From SVEL01 sp045123575 (GTDB taxonomy: Bacteria; Bacillota; Clostridia; Lachnospirales; Lachnospiraceae): a DNA stretch of 64,000 nucleotides. Where the stretch lies: positions 11,980 to 75,979 of the forward strand of contig JBGVKG010000005.1 of NCBI GenBank assembly GCA_045123575.1. Direction: 5' to 3'. Each line of letters begins with the position of its first letter. The first letter of the stretch is position 1. The notes beneath the pieces were generated by a model, which was given only the letters and a program-made list of their open reading frames with translations, was not told the DNA's origin and ran no database searches. This document shows positions 1-8,897 of the stretch, piece after piece. The position numbers were made by a program, and so were the translations under genes.

Positions 1-2208
1 TGTTATATTTCCAGTTTCATCAACCTTAGCAACCTTTGGATCTGAAGATGTCCATATAAGTTCCTTGTTAGATGCATCATCTGGAGCAACTAATGCTGTA
101 AGTCTGAACGTTTCATTTATCTTCAATGTAAGCTCGTTATAATCTAATGTTACAGATGTAACTGGCTGCTGAATATAAAACTCACAAGTATCTATAAGGT
201 TTTGTCCATTCCAGCCTGTATCTACAGTCTGACAAATGATTGTTGCCTTACCTGGGCTTACGAATGTAACAAGACCATTCTGATCTACTGTTGCAACTGC
301 TGGGTTTGATGACTCCCATGTAACAGCCTTATTTACACCGTCTATATCTGGGAATATAGTGTATGAAAGCTGATATGTCTTAAGTGACATAGTACATTCT
401 ACAGAATCCTTTGTTAATTCAATTTTCTCAGCTGGTACTCTTACATGAACCTTACATGCAGCAACTATTATTCCATCAACTGTAATAGCTGAAATAACTA
501 CATCGCCACCCTTATGTGCCTTAACGAGACCATTTACCATAGTAGACTGTGTAACTGTGGCAATACTCTCATCAGATGAAACCCACTTAACCTGAAGGTT
601 ATCAGGAATAGTACCTGTTTCATTATTGAATATCAATGTAAGCTGATATTCTTCCCCAATAGTAATCTCAACATTACTTGGTGTCATCTCTATTCCACTT
701 ACAGGCTCCTTAACAAGAACAGAACATGTAGCTGATTTAATTACTCCGTCAGCAGATATCTGATATGCAGTGATAATAGCTGTTCCCGTCTGTGGACCCG
801 CATTAATAATTGCACTATACTTGTCATCCTCGCTAGCTGTAATAGTAGCTACCTTCTCATTAGATGATGTCCATGTAATATATGTTTCCTCACTTGTATC
901 TGTAGGAAGTGCTGTAAGTACAAATGACTCACCCTTATTTAAAGTATGATCAGTTTTATTTAATCTGAAATTGTCTACAACTGCTACTGTAATAGTTGCA
1001 GTATGAATTGTCTCTGTATCTGTTTCGTAAAGTTTATTTCCTATAATCTGTGCTGTGATTGTAGCTATACCTGAAGATACCGCTGTAAGTTCTCCCTTTG
1101 AACTAACTGTAACAACTGATGTATTTGATGAATTCCAGTTTACAGCACTTTGAAGGTCATCTGTTACGTTTACTGCCAGTTTTGCTGTATCTCCTACAGA
1201 TAAAACCTTATCTCCACCGTATATACCAAATGCTACTTTTATATTTATGCTGGCACCGAATTCCTCTGCTAACTTATTAGGATCACTCATTATACTTGTA
1301 ATACCTGGATATTCCACATCTGTAAGTTGGTCATATCTATAAGTAGTATACATCTTTAATGTTGTGATACCTGCCATATTACCAACAACTCTACCCATCT
1401 TATCTACTGTAATGTATGTACCATCAACATCTTCTGTGAACCATGTAAGAAGTGTTGGGTCAGATGTGTTAGTCTCTGCAAGTGTGTAAACACTTGTATA
1501 TTCACCTGGCTTAACTGTTACCATAGATGTGTTATTAAACTTTGCCTTAACAAGTACCTGGAACTTAACAGTCTGTCCATCAGGAGTTCTAGCTGTAATC
1601 TCTGCTGTACCTGAGCCTACTGCCTCCACGGCACCTACATATCTACCAGTTGAGCCATTTACCTCCACAATCTTTGCAACCTTATCATTAGAGGTTGTCC
1701 ATAACATATCTGTAGCTTCCTCATCAGAGCTATAGTTTGTATAAAGCGGTAAATTGCTATCTCCTACTTGCATTACATTAAATGTATTTGATCTTGTCTC
1801 AAGTGTGATAACAAAGTCTCTTGACACTCTCTTTGTAACTTCAGAGCCATCACTTAAGAGCATATAATAATCACAATATATAGTAGCCTTTCCAGCTCCA
1901 TTAAATACAAGCTGTGTAGACTTAGGATCAGCCATAATAGCTGACGGTGCAACAGCCTCTGGATTAGACGAAGACCATGTAATTCTCTCATCAACTATAG
2001 TTACGCCATCTGGCAAAGATACAGCAGATGTAATCATAGGTGGTTGATCTGAAGATGCCCATGTAGTCTTCTCCTCACTTACTGTAAGAGTTACTACTAC
2101 ATTGTTGGCAAATATTATAGCCATGCCTACAACAGCTACTGTCAATGCAACAGCAAGTACCGTCAACGCCTTCCAATGTCTTTTTACCTGTCTTACAAAA
2201 TCTTTCAT
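1..2208 (-). CDS. Large Ig-like (BIG2) repeat surface protein, 5' part only
   Basis: The minus frame is open from an ATG at 2208, preceded by a good GGAGGAG site, to the window edge, giving 736 codons with the C-terminus missing. Residues about 12-33 form a hydrophobic signal anchor after a basic start (KDFVRQVKRHWK). The rest is a string of roughly 85-residue beta domains with the BIG2 signature: WTSSN/WSSSNP followed by VA.V and a G.ATIT-type strand, repeated at least seven times. Such proteins are exported and act as adhesin or envelope spacer modules in Gram-positive bacteria. The function is inferred from domains only; the missing C-terminus could hold an anchor or a catalytic domain. 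A SigD-like promoter lies upstream, which links it to motility or cell-separation genes. Confidence 0.85.
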   Translation of the reverse strand, partial: MKDFVRQVKRHWKALTVLAVALTVAVVGMAIIFANNVVVTLTVSEEKTTWASSDQPPMITSAVSLPDGVTIVDERITWSSSNPEAVAPSAIMADPKSTQLVFNGAGKATIYCDYYMLLSDGSEVTKRVSRDFVITLETRSNTFNVMQVGDSNLPLYTNYSSDEEATDMLWTTSNDKVAKIVEVNGSTGRYVGAVEAVGSGTAEITARTPDGQTVKFQVLVKAKFNNTSMVTVKPGEYTSVYTLAETNTSDPTLLTWFTEDVDGTYITVDKMGRVVGNMAGITTLKMYTTYRYDQLTDVEYPGITSIMSDPNKLAEEFGASINIKVAFGIYGGDKVLSVGDTAKLAVNVTDDLQSAVNWNSSNTSVVTVSSKGELTAVSSGIATITAQIIGNKLYETDTETIHTATITVAVVDNFRLNKTDHTLNKGESFVLTALPTDTSEETYITWTSSNEKVATITASEDDKYSAIINAGPQTGTAIITAYQISADGVIKSATCSVLVKEPVSGIEMTPSNVEITIGEEYQLTLIFNNETGTIPDNLQVKWVSSDESIATVTQSTMVNGLVKAHKGGDVVISAITVDGIIVAACKVHVRVPAEKIELTKDSVECTMSLKTYQLSYTIFPDIDGVNKAVTWESSNPAVATVDQNGLVTFVSPGKATIICQTVDTGWNGQNLIDTCEFYIQQPVTSVTLDYNELTLKINETFRLTALVAPDDASNKELIWTSSDPKVAKVDETGNIT

Positions 2209-2316
2209 CTTTGCTCCTCCAATCAAAATCTAATATATATAAAATTGATAATTTCTTATGTTTTAAGGTAGTTCCACCCGTAGGTATCCCTACCCATATA
2301 ATACTGCTTAATCAGT

Positions 2317-2344
2317 TTATCGGATAGTTCACCCATAAACTTAA
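2317..2344 (-). promoter_or_regulatory. SigD/sigma-28-type promoter of the BIG2 gene
   Basis: On the minus strand TTAAGTTT (2344-2337) is followed after 12 bases by TCCGATAA (2324-2317). The sigma-28 consensus is TAAAGTTT-N11-GCCGATAA, so both boxes match with a spacer one base long. Transcription would start near 2310, leaving a leader of about 100 nt that contains a small GTAGG/CCTAC hairpin. Assignment is by consensus only. Confidence 0.55.
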
Positions 2345-2393
2345 CCTACATTTAGAAAAAAATATTAATTTTTTATACATTTATACAAGATAT

Positions 2394-2430
2394 GGAAAAA
2401 GAAAAGACCAAACATATCGTTTGGTCCTTT
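2394..2430 (-). terminator. Rho-independent terminator after the DUF1653 gene
   Basis: Perfect arms GACCAAAC (2406-2413) and GTTTGGTC (2419-2426) close a five-base loop. In minus-strand RNA the stem is followed by a U-rich run (UUUUCUUUUU). It lies about 30 bases past the stop of the gene ending at 2462. Confidence 0.85.
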
Positions 2431-2461
2431 CTCTACATATATTCACTTATATTTCTATTCA

Positions 2462-3046
2462 CTAACGAAGTCTATTGACCTCAAACTCATCTAACTTAGC
2501 CACACAGTATAAAAGACTTCTGTAGCGTGTATCTAAGTCACCTTCCTCCACAGTCACATCTATAGATGCTGCTATATCATTGATAAGACGGTCGGTCATA
2601 CGTGAACGCATAGCCACTAGCAACTTATGTTTTTCTTCGTAGTTTCTCGCATCTAAAAACGCTAATAAATCCACATTAGGCTGTTCCTCGTTTGGTAGTT
2701 CTTCATTTGGTAGTTCTTCATTTGTTGGTTCTTCATTAAATTGTTCCGATAATATTACCTGAACCTGTGATTCTGTCTCTTCATCTATCATCTTAGATGG
2801 TTCTTCCCCTACTCTTCCGACTCTCTCAAATCTATATTTTTGCTTAACATCCGGATACTTTATATGGTCTACTTCACTCATAAACATATCATAAGGTCTT
2901 GCATACATAGCAAATGTTCCATAAAGAGCCTGATAAATAACCAACTTATCTCTGCTTTCGCTATAGGTAGCTATACCTACTATCTGATAAAGCTTGTTCT
3001 TAAAATGCTTATATATTTCTCCCTGTACAGGTGGTTTTCTTTCCAT
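2462..3046 (-). CDS. DUF1653-domain protein with acidic NEE(L/Q)P repeat
   Basis: This is a 194-residue soluble protein. The ATG at 3046 is chosen over an upstream ATG at 3100 because GAAAGGAAA sits just before it and the product then starts directly with the conserved domain. Residues about 4-65 match DUF1653 (a short domain containing YQIVGIA, LVIYQALYG and MFMSEVDH), whose function is unknown. A central linker is a degenerate repeat of five residues (ELPNE/EQPN), encoded by about 15-bp near-identical units around 2685-2745. The C-terminal 70 residues are helical and unassigned. Two AT-rich hairpins (3063-3088 and 3131-3149) lie in the leader. The terminator downstream suggests a monocistronic gene. 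Confidence 0.75.
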   Translation of the reverse strand: MERKPPVQGEIYKHFKNKLYQIVGIATYSESRDKLVIYQALYGTFAMYARPYDMFMSEVDHIKYPDVKQKYRFERVGRVGEEPSKMIDEETESQVQVILSEQFNEEPTNEELPNEELPNEEQPNVDLLAFLDARNYEEKHKLLVAMRSRMTDRLINDIAASIDVTVEEGDLDTRYRSLLYCVAKLDEFEVNRLR

Positions 3047-3162
3047 TTTAATTTCCTTTCTGTCGAAATTTCTTTCAGAAATTTTCGACTCCGACCCCAT
3101 TACTCTTTTTCACTATCTAATATTTCAATCAAAATTTCTACGAAATTTTAGTCACTTCAAAG

Positions 3163-3187
3163 AAGGTTGAGGCATTGCCCCAACCTT
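3163..3187 (-). terminator. Hairpin after icd, probable terminator
   Basis: Arms AAGGTTG (3163-3169) and CAACCTT (3181-3187) are perfect, with an inner GGC/GCC extension. The hairpin begins seven bases after the icd stop codon. The following U run is weak (CUUUGAAG), so termination is probable and not certain. Confidence 0.55.
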
Positions 3188-3193
3188 TATAAA

Positions 3194-4402
3194 CTACATC
3201 ATAGCCTCAAGATTCTTTCTTATTGCCTTGATAAACTCTTCACTTGTAAGTGTCTTAGGATTTGGAGTTGTTGTGATGATGGCTAAATCACCTGTCATCT
3301 CTCCGTCCTCAATAGTCTTTATACATGCAGCCTCAAGCTTGTCAGCAAATGCCATAAGCTCTGGTAACTTATCAAGCTCACCTCTCTTACGAAGTGCTCC
3401 AGACCATGCAAATATAGTTGCTATTGGGTTAGTAGATGTCTTCTCACCCTTTAAATGCTTGTAGTAATGTCTCTGTACTGTACCATGTGCAGCCTCGTAC
3501 TCATAGTTTCCTTCTGGTGATACAAGAACAGATGTCATCATAGATAATGAGCCAAATGCTGAAGCAACCATATCACTCATAACGTCACCATCATAGTTCT
3601 TACATGCCCAGATATAACCACCCTCTGAACGCATAACTCTAGCTACTGCATCATCAATAAGTGTATAGAAATACTCAATACCAGCTTCCTTAAACTTAGC
3701 ATCGTACTCCTTCTCGTAAATCTCCTGGAAAATATCCTTAAATGTATGGTCATACTTCTTAGAAATAGTATCCTTTGTAGCAAACCAAATATCCTGCTTT
3801 GTATCTAAAGCATAATTGAAACAGCTTCTAGCAAAACTCTCAATTGAAGACTCAACATTATGCTGTCCCTGAAGTACACCAGCTGACTTAAAGTTATGGA
3901 TAAGTTCTCTTGTCTCTGTGCCATCCTCTGCTGTAAATACAAGCTCAGCCTTACCAGCACCAGCCACCTTCATCTCTGTTGCCTTGTATACATCACCATA
4001 AGCATGTCTAGCTATTGTAATAGGCTTCTTCCATGTCTTTACATATGGCTCAATACCCTTTACGATAATAGGTGCTCTAAATACTGTTCCGTCAAGAATC
4101 GCTCTAATAGTACCATTAGGACTCTTCCACATCTCTTTAAGTGTATACTCAGTCATACGAGCAGCATTTGGTGTAATAGTTGCACACTTAACAGCTACTC
4201 CGTACTTCTTTGTTGCCTCTGCTGAATCTACTGTAACCTGATCGTTTGTCTCGTTTCTGTATTCAAGGCCAAGGTCATAGTATTCAGTCTTTAAATCAAC
4301 AAATGGAATCAATAACTCATCCTTTATCCATCTCCAAAGGATTCTTGTCATCTCATCTCCATCCATCTCTACCAATGGTGTTGTCATTGTAATCTTAGCC
4401 AT
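3194..4402 (-). CDS. icd: NADP-dependent isocitrate dehydrogenase
   Basis: The 402-residue product oxidatively decarboxylates isocitrate to 2-oxoglutarate, making NADPH. It starts at an ATG with GGAGGAAAG just upstream. The N-terminal MDGDEMTRILW and the late EAAHGTVQRHY with STNPIATIFAW are hallmarks of the homodimeric IDH subfamily typical of eukaryotic cytosolic and mitochondrial enzymes and of some bacteria, not of the E. coli type. Length is as expected. It stands alone here, with its own promoter and a terminator-like hairpin; no aconitase or citrate synthase is nearby. In a fermenting anaerobe it would supply 2-oxoglutarate for glutamate synthesis. Confidence 0.95.
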   Translation of the reverse strand: MAKITMTTPLVEMDGDEMTRILWRWIKDELLIPFVDLKTEYYDLGLEYRNETNDQVTVDSAEATKKYGVAVKCATITPNAARMTEYTLKEMWKSPNGTIRAILDGTVFRAPIIVKGIEPYVKTWKKPITIARHAYGDVYKATEMKVAGAGKAELVFTAEDGTETRELIHNFKSAGVLQGQHNVESSIESFARSCFNYALDTKQDIWFATKDTISKKYDHTFKDIFQEIYEKEYDAKFKEAGIEYFYTLIDDAVARVMRSEGGYIWACKNYDGDVMSDMVASAFGSLSMMTSVLVSPEGNYEYEAAHGTVQRHYYKHLKGEKTSTNPIATIFAWSGALRKRGELDKLPELMAFADKLEAACIKTIEDGEMTGDLAIITTTPNPKTLTSEEFIKAIRKNLEAMM

Positions 4403-4488
4403 TATCTTTCCTCCTAAATTTTATAAATAACTTAAAATGTGTCTTTTATAATGTTAATATTTTCATTTTTACTTTAAGCCACTAACAT

Positions 4489-4518
4489 AGTATAGCATAA
4501 TATATTCTACCTTGACAA
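4489..4518 (-). promoter_or_regulatory. Probable sigma-A promoter of icd
   Basis: The minus strand reads TTGTCA (4518-4513), an 18-base spacer, then TATACT (4494-4489). It lies about 90 bases before the icd start and just beyond the stop codon of the upstream ATPase gene. Confidence 0.6.
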
Positions 4519-4528
4519 TGCGTTTCTG

Positions 4529-7129
4529 TTAAAATATCAATGTTGTCTTTTTATGCAGCTTAACCTGATTTGCTTCCTTATTTCTATTTGCCATAGTATA
4601 AGCTTCTACCGCATCTCTTTCTTCTTTTCCGACCTCTTCATCAGATTCTATGATAACATTATTCTCATCATCGTTTTTCAAGAATATTACACTATCTGCC
4701 CTCAATACCTTCAATGCCTTTATCTGCACTGTAACATCATGATAATCCTTCTTATCTATATTATCTAAAACTATCATAACATTTTTATTACCGCTGGTAG
4801 CTTTTACTACAGAATATCTGTTAGGCTCAGCTCCCATTAACTTTGTAACCATAACAGAATATACCACATACATGATAGGTGATAACACCATAACTCCTGC
4901 CATCATAAACAGCTCAATCATTGTCAAGCTAGTTAATGAGAAAAAGCCTCCTGCAAATACTACAGCTATAGCAAATGCTGATGCAAGTAAACCGCACATT
5001 ACCTTTCTTATGGTATTAAATGGCATACATATCTTATAAAGATGTATCGCCGATGCTATGGCCAAGCCAAAGAATGCCATTGTACATCTTTCCTGCACAC
5101 TAGCACCCACTATATATGCAAGTACCTGTGTCAAAAGAACATTTGTAACTACAAGCGCTCCTGCCGGAATAGCCATTCGCATAACATTTTCAAAGAATGA
5201 GCCTTTTATTCTATTAAGATTTGGCTCTAAAGCTAATACAAGCGAAGGTAAACCTATACTCAACGAACCTACAAGTGTAATCTGTATAGACTCAAATGGA
5301 TAGCTAAACGGTAATAACACAAATAATACCGCCAATATAGTTGAGTAGATTGTTTTATTAATATACAATGACGCTGAACGCTGTATATTGTTTATAGTTT
5401 TTCTTCCCTCTGCTACTACAGCCGGCATATGTGCAAAATTCGAATCAAGTAACACAAGCTGTGACACTGTTCTAGCAGCATCTGAACCAGACTCCATAGC
5501 TATACTACAGTCAGCCTCTTTAAGTGCCATTACATCATTTACACCATCTCCAGTCATAGCTACTGTATGTCCTGCATCCTTTAATGCCTTTACTATAATT
5601 AACTTCTGATTAGGCGTAACTCTACCAAACACTGAATATTTAAGAGCTGCCTCTCTTACTTCATCATCTGTCACAAGTGTAGATGCATCTATACAATTAT
5701 CAGCATCTATAAGACCAGCTTTCTTTGCAATATTGGCAACAGTCACTGGATTATCTCCTGATATAACCTTAAGATTAACTCCCTGACTATGGAAATATGC
5801 CAATGTATCCTTTGCCTCATCTCTTATTTTATCACTTATAAGTAAGAACGCTATTATGTGACCATTATCTTTAGCAAGAGTCAACACTCTTAAGCCCTTT
5901 GCTGAATAATCAGCCACCATCTTTTTAATATCTTCACTGCTATCAGGTGCTATGAACTCCAATGCACCAAAATAGAAAGTTCCTTCCTCTTTAAAAGTAA
6001 CAGCACTGCGCTTTTTAGCTGATGAGAAATCCTCTTTAGATACAACCTTGTACGCCCATTTATCTTCCTCAAAAGTTTCTGCAAATCTACGAACAGCATC
6101 AAAAGTTGGATTATTATCATCTAAGGCATTTGTATATGCCTTCATTAGCTTACCTATATGTTCTCTGTTATAAGTCTCATCTATTGTTACTATATCTTCC
6201 ACAACCATTGTGCCTTCTGTAATTGTGCCTGTTTTATCCAGACATAATACATCTACTCTCGCAAGGGTTTCTATACAGTACATTTCTTGAACCAGGGTCT
6301 GCTGTGTTCCCATTCGTATAACACTGACAGCCAGCACCATACTTATCAGCAATATAAGACCTGATGGTATCATACCTATAACTGCTGCCACCATAGCCAC
6401 TACAGACTCCGTCATATTCTGTCCCAATCGCAGCTGATTTAAGAATAAAAGTGTAGCAACTGGTATAAGCGCTATAGTTACTATCTTTATAATAAGTTTA
6501 ACTGACTTAAGTATCTCAGAATTAGGCTTTTTTATGTATTTAGCTTGTCCTACAATCTTATTCACATAATTTTCTTTACCTACATGAATAACCTTTGCCT
6601 TAACACTTCCTGACACAAGGAAACTGCCTGATAAGATCTCATCTCCCGGCTTTTTATGTATAGGGTCAGCCTCTCCTGTAAGCAAGCTTTCATTTACTTG
6701 ACATTCGCCTTCAACAATAACTGCATCTGCGCATATTTGATAACCATTCTTTAATTGCATAAGGTCATCCATTACAATATCATCGACCTTAATACTAGAA
6801 ATCTTGCCATCTCTAATAACATCCGCATGTGGTGCTGATAATAAAGACAGCTTATCTATTACCCTTTTTGAACGTATTTCCTGTACAACACCGATAATAA
6901 TATTCCAAAGAACAACTCCTAAAAATAGCATATTTTTGTATGAGCCAACTAAAAATACACATAGCGCCAAGAATATATTCACACCATTAAACAGTGTAAA
7001 TACATTTGAACTTACAATCTGTCCAATAGTCTTTGTCTTTACATTACAGTTATCATTTACCTGTCCCGTTTTTATACGATTGTCTACCTCACTGGCAGTC
7101 AATCCATTTTTAGCATAATTAGCATCCAT
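4529..7129 (-). CDS. P-type cation-transporting ATPase
   Basis: An 866-residue membrane pump. I choose the ATG at 7129, which has GGGAGAA eight bases upstream, over the ATG at 7150, which lacks a site. It carries TGEADP (about residue 151), the phosphorylated aspartate in DKTGTIT (about 298) and the hinge motif TGDGVND, plus about ten membrane segments in the usual 2+2+6 layout. The sequence is closest in look to the CtpE/Ca-type bacterial P2 ATPases. The M4 signature usually written PEGL reads IPSGL here, losing the acidic ligand, so the transported ion cannot be assigned with confidence. A C-terminal extension of about 100 soluble residues is rich in acidic residues. It starts 33 bases after the deacetylase gene and is probably cotranscribed with it. 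Confidence 0.88.
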   Translation of the reverse strand: MDANYAKNGLTASEVDNRIKTGQVNDNCNVKTKTIGQIVSSNVFTLFNGVNIFLALCVFLVGSYKNMLFLGVVLWNIIIGVVQEIRSKRVIDKLSLLSAPHADVIRDGKISSIKVDDIVMDDLMQLKNGYQICADAVIVEGECQVNESLLTGEADPIHKKPGDEILSGSFLVSGSVKAKVIHVGKENYVNKIVGQAKYIKKPNSEILKSVKLIIKIVTIALIPVATLLFLNQLRLGQNMTESVVAMVAAVIGMIPSGLILLISMVLAVSVIRMGTQQTLVQEMYCIETLARVDVLCLDKTGTITEGTMVVEDIVTIDETYNREHIGKLMKAYTNALDDNNPTFDAVRRFAETFEEDKWAYKVVSKEDFSSAKKRSAVTFKEEGTFYFGALEFIAPDSSEDIKKMVADYSAKGLRVLTLAKDNGHIIAFLLISDKIRDEAKDTLAYFHSQGVNLKVISGDNPVTVANIAKKAGLIDADNCIDASTLVTDDEVREAALKYSVFGRVTPNQKLIIVKALKDAGHTVAMTGDGVNDVMALKEADCSIAMESGSDAARTVSQLVLLDSNFAHMPAVVAEGRKTINNIQRSASLYINKTIYSTILAVLFVLLPFSYPFESIQITLVGSLSIGLPSLVLALEPNLNRIKGSFFENVMRMAIPAGALVVTNVLLTQVLAYIVGASVQERCTMAFFGLAIASAIHLYKICMPFNTIRKVMCGLLASAFAIAVVFAGGFFSLTSLTMIELFMMAGVMVLSPIMYVVYSVMVTKLMGAEPNRYSVVKATSGNKNVMIVLDNIDKKDYHDVTVQIKALKVLRADSVIFLKNDDENNVIIESDEEVGKEERDAVEAYTMANRNKEANQVKLHKKTTLIF

Positions 7130-7161
7130 TTTATTCTCCCTACAATTCATTTGCGTACATC

Positions 7162-8841
7162 TTAATTATTTACTCTCTGGTGAACCATCGGAGTAGTTTC
7201 ATCCATAGGCAAGAATGTATACCCATTGGCTAATCCCCATGCCAGTATTTCCTCAACAGCCTCCACACTAAACTTCTTAATATCATGCTGAAGTACTATG
7301 GAAACATTATTCCTCTTCATTCCCGCAATAACATTAGCTGCAACCTGTGCTGTTGATGTAGTTCCACCTGCATCACCACTGCTTACATTCCAATCACAGT
7401 AAAGAAATCCATGATATGCCAAACTTTTTGACAATGTCGTCATTATACCTTTGCAATACTGTCTACTTTTAGTATTAGATGTACCGCCTGGGAATCTAAC
7501 TATTGTAGACCTCTGCCCTGTCTGCTTATATACCAAATCACTGATTTTCTGCAAGTCTGCATAATAAGATTCTTCACTTGAATATATACTCCACTGATGA
7601 GTATAAGTATGTAATGCAATAGTATGACCCCTTCTATATGTCTCTCCAATCATATTGTGATAAGCTGATTTCTGACCAGTTACGAAAAAAGTAGCCTTTA
7701 CACCATACTTATCTAATATATCAAGTAAATCATCTGTATATGGGCCAGGACCATCATCAAATGTAAGATAAACTACCTTATTACCTGGATTAACTGGTGT
7801 TGCGACCATCTGCTTTTCGTATACATAAACCTTCCTAGTAGCTGTAACACTATTGCCTGCTGCGTCTTTCACTGTATAAGTTAATGTGTATGTTCCCGTC
7901 TTAGATGTATCCACGTTACCTGATACTGTAACATTTTTTGATATATCTCCATCTACATTATCATTTGCCTTATAGCCACCATCACTAAAAGAATCACCTA
8001 ACTTTATATACTGTGTTCCACCTAATAATGTAATAGTAGGTGCAGTAATGTCAGAAACCTTTACATTTCTAATAATCTCAGTCACATTTCCTGCACTATC
8101 CTTAACCTTGTAAGTTATAGGATATGTTCCATAATTATTAATATCAACAGTACCTACAACCTCTACTGTAGATGTAATATCTCCATCACATTCGTCTGTA
8201 GCTGTATAACCTGCATCCACATACTCTAGTCCAATGCCTGTTATCACCTCAGACTCTCCCTTTAATGTAATAACAGGTGCAATAACATCCTTATACACAA
8301 TATCCCTTGTAACACTTGTCTCGTTACCAGAGCTATCCTTTACTGTATATACTATCTTCCCATTTTCTTCAACTCTAGATACTAGAGCTGTAACATCTCC
8401 ATCATAATTATCTACCGCTTTAAAGCCTTCCTCCTCATATACACCTACAGGACTTGTAAAATATCCAGGAACCGTTTCAAGTTCTATAACTGGTGCTACT
8501 GTGTCCTTAACAACTACAGTCACAGACAGTTTCTTAGATACTCCCTTATGCTCTGCTATATAGGTAACTTCATAGCTTCCAATAGTATTAAAATCCACAT
8601 CTCCCTCTATCTTTGCTTTTACCTCTACGCCCTTTTTGTCAAATATAGTACCACTATATTTAGCTATAACCTTTGGCTCGCTTTCACCATATTCCATTGT
8701 GATAGTCTGTCCATTCTCTATATCAAAACTTATAGAATACTTATTAACAAATAATAATGTTAAAAAAGCAATCAAACAAAGACTGAATATACCAGATACC
8801 ACTCCTATAATTATTTTTTTCTTCTGTGTCATATTTTTCAT
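7162..8841 (-). CDS. Membrane-anchored polysaccharide deacetylase with Ig-like repeats
   Basis: 559 residues. A basic start and one hydrophobic segment (about residues 10-32) form an N-terminal signal anchor. Residues about 35-345 contain four beta domains of the DUF5011/HYR Ig-like type, each ending in a KD.(S/A)GN motif. The C-terminal 200 residues are a NodB (carbohydrate esterase 4) domain with LTFDDGPG (metal-binding aspartates), HTYTHQW (two metal histidines), RFPGG and a final LQHD. It should N- or O-deacetylate cell-wall peptidoglycan or another glycan outside the membrane; the exact substrate is open. The repeats probably hold the enzyme away from the membrane. An in-frame ATG at 8832 is an alternative start. 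Confidence 0.88.
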   Translation of the reverse strand: MKNMTQKKKIIIGVVSGIFSLCLIAFLTLLFVNKYSISFDIENGQTITMEYGESEPKVIAKYSGTIFDKKGVEVKAKIEGDVDFNTIGSYEVTYIAEHKGVSKKLSVTVVVKDTVAPVIELETVPGYFTSPVGVYEEEGFKAVDNYDGDVTALVSRVEENGKIVYTVKDSSGNETSVTRDIVYKDVIAPVITLKGESEVITGIGLEYVDAGYTATDECDGDITSTVEVVGTVDINNYGTYPITYKVKDSAGNVTEIIRNVKVSDITAPTITLLGGTQYIKLGDSFSDGGYKANDNVDGDISKNVTVSGNVDTSKTGTYTLTYTVKDAAGNSVTATRKVYVYEKQMVATPVNPGNKVVYLTFDDGPGPYTDDLLDILDKYGVKATFFVTGQKSAYHNMIGETYRRGHTIALHTYTHQWSIYSSEESYYADLQKISDLVYKQTGQRSTIVRFPGGTSNTKSRQYCKGIMTTLSKSLAYHGFLYCDWNVSSGDAGGTTSTAQVAANVIAGMKRNNVSIVLQHDIKKFSVEAVEEILAWGLANGYTFLPMDETTPMVHQRVNN

Positions 8842-8846
8842 CCTGC

Positions 8847-8874
8847 CTTATCTTATTTTATCTTATCTTATCTT
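8847..8874. repeat. Short TCTTA tandem repeat before the deacetylase start
   Basis: The plus strand shows a run of five-base TCTTA units, interrupted once by TTTTA, ending six bases before the deacetylase ATG. It occupies the leader between the upstream cysteine desulfidase gene and the start codon. Copy-number change there could alter spacing or translation. Confidence 0.6.
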
Positions 8875-8897
8875 CATGCATCAAAATTGACTTTTAA

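Noticed and set aside
2210..2344. Possible c-di-GMP (GEMM) riboswitch in the BIG2 leader because of GGTAG/CTACC pairs
   Set aside because: The conserved GEMM aptamer segments are absent; only a small hairpin and a SigD-type promoter can be supported.
3228..4225. Plus-strand frames opposite icd and similar frames opposite other genes
   Set aside because: They are antisense shadows of strongly supported minus-strand genes, without start signals or recognisable domains.
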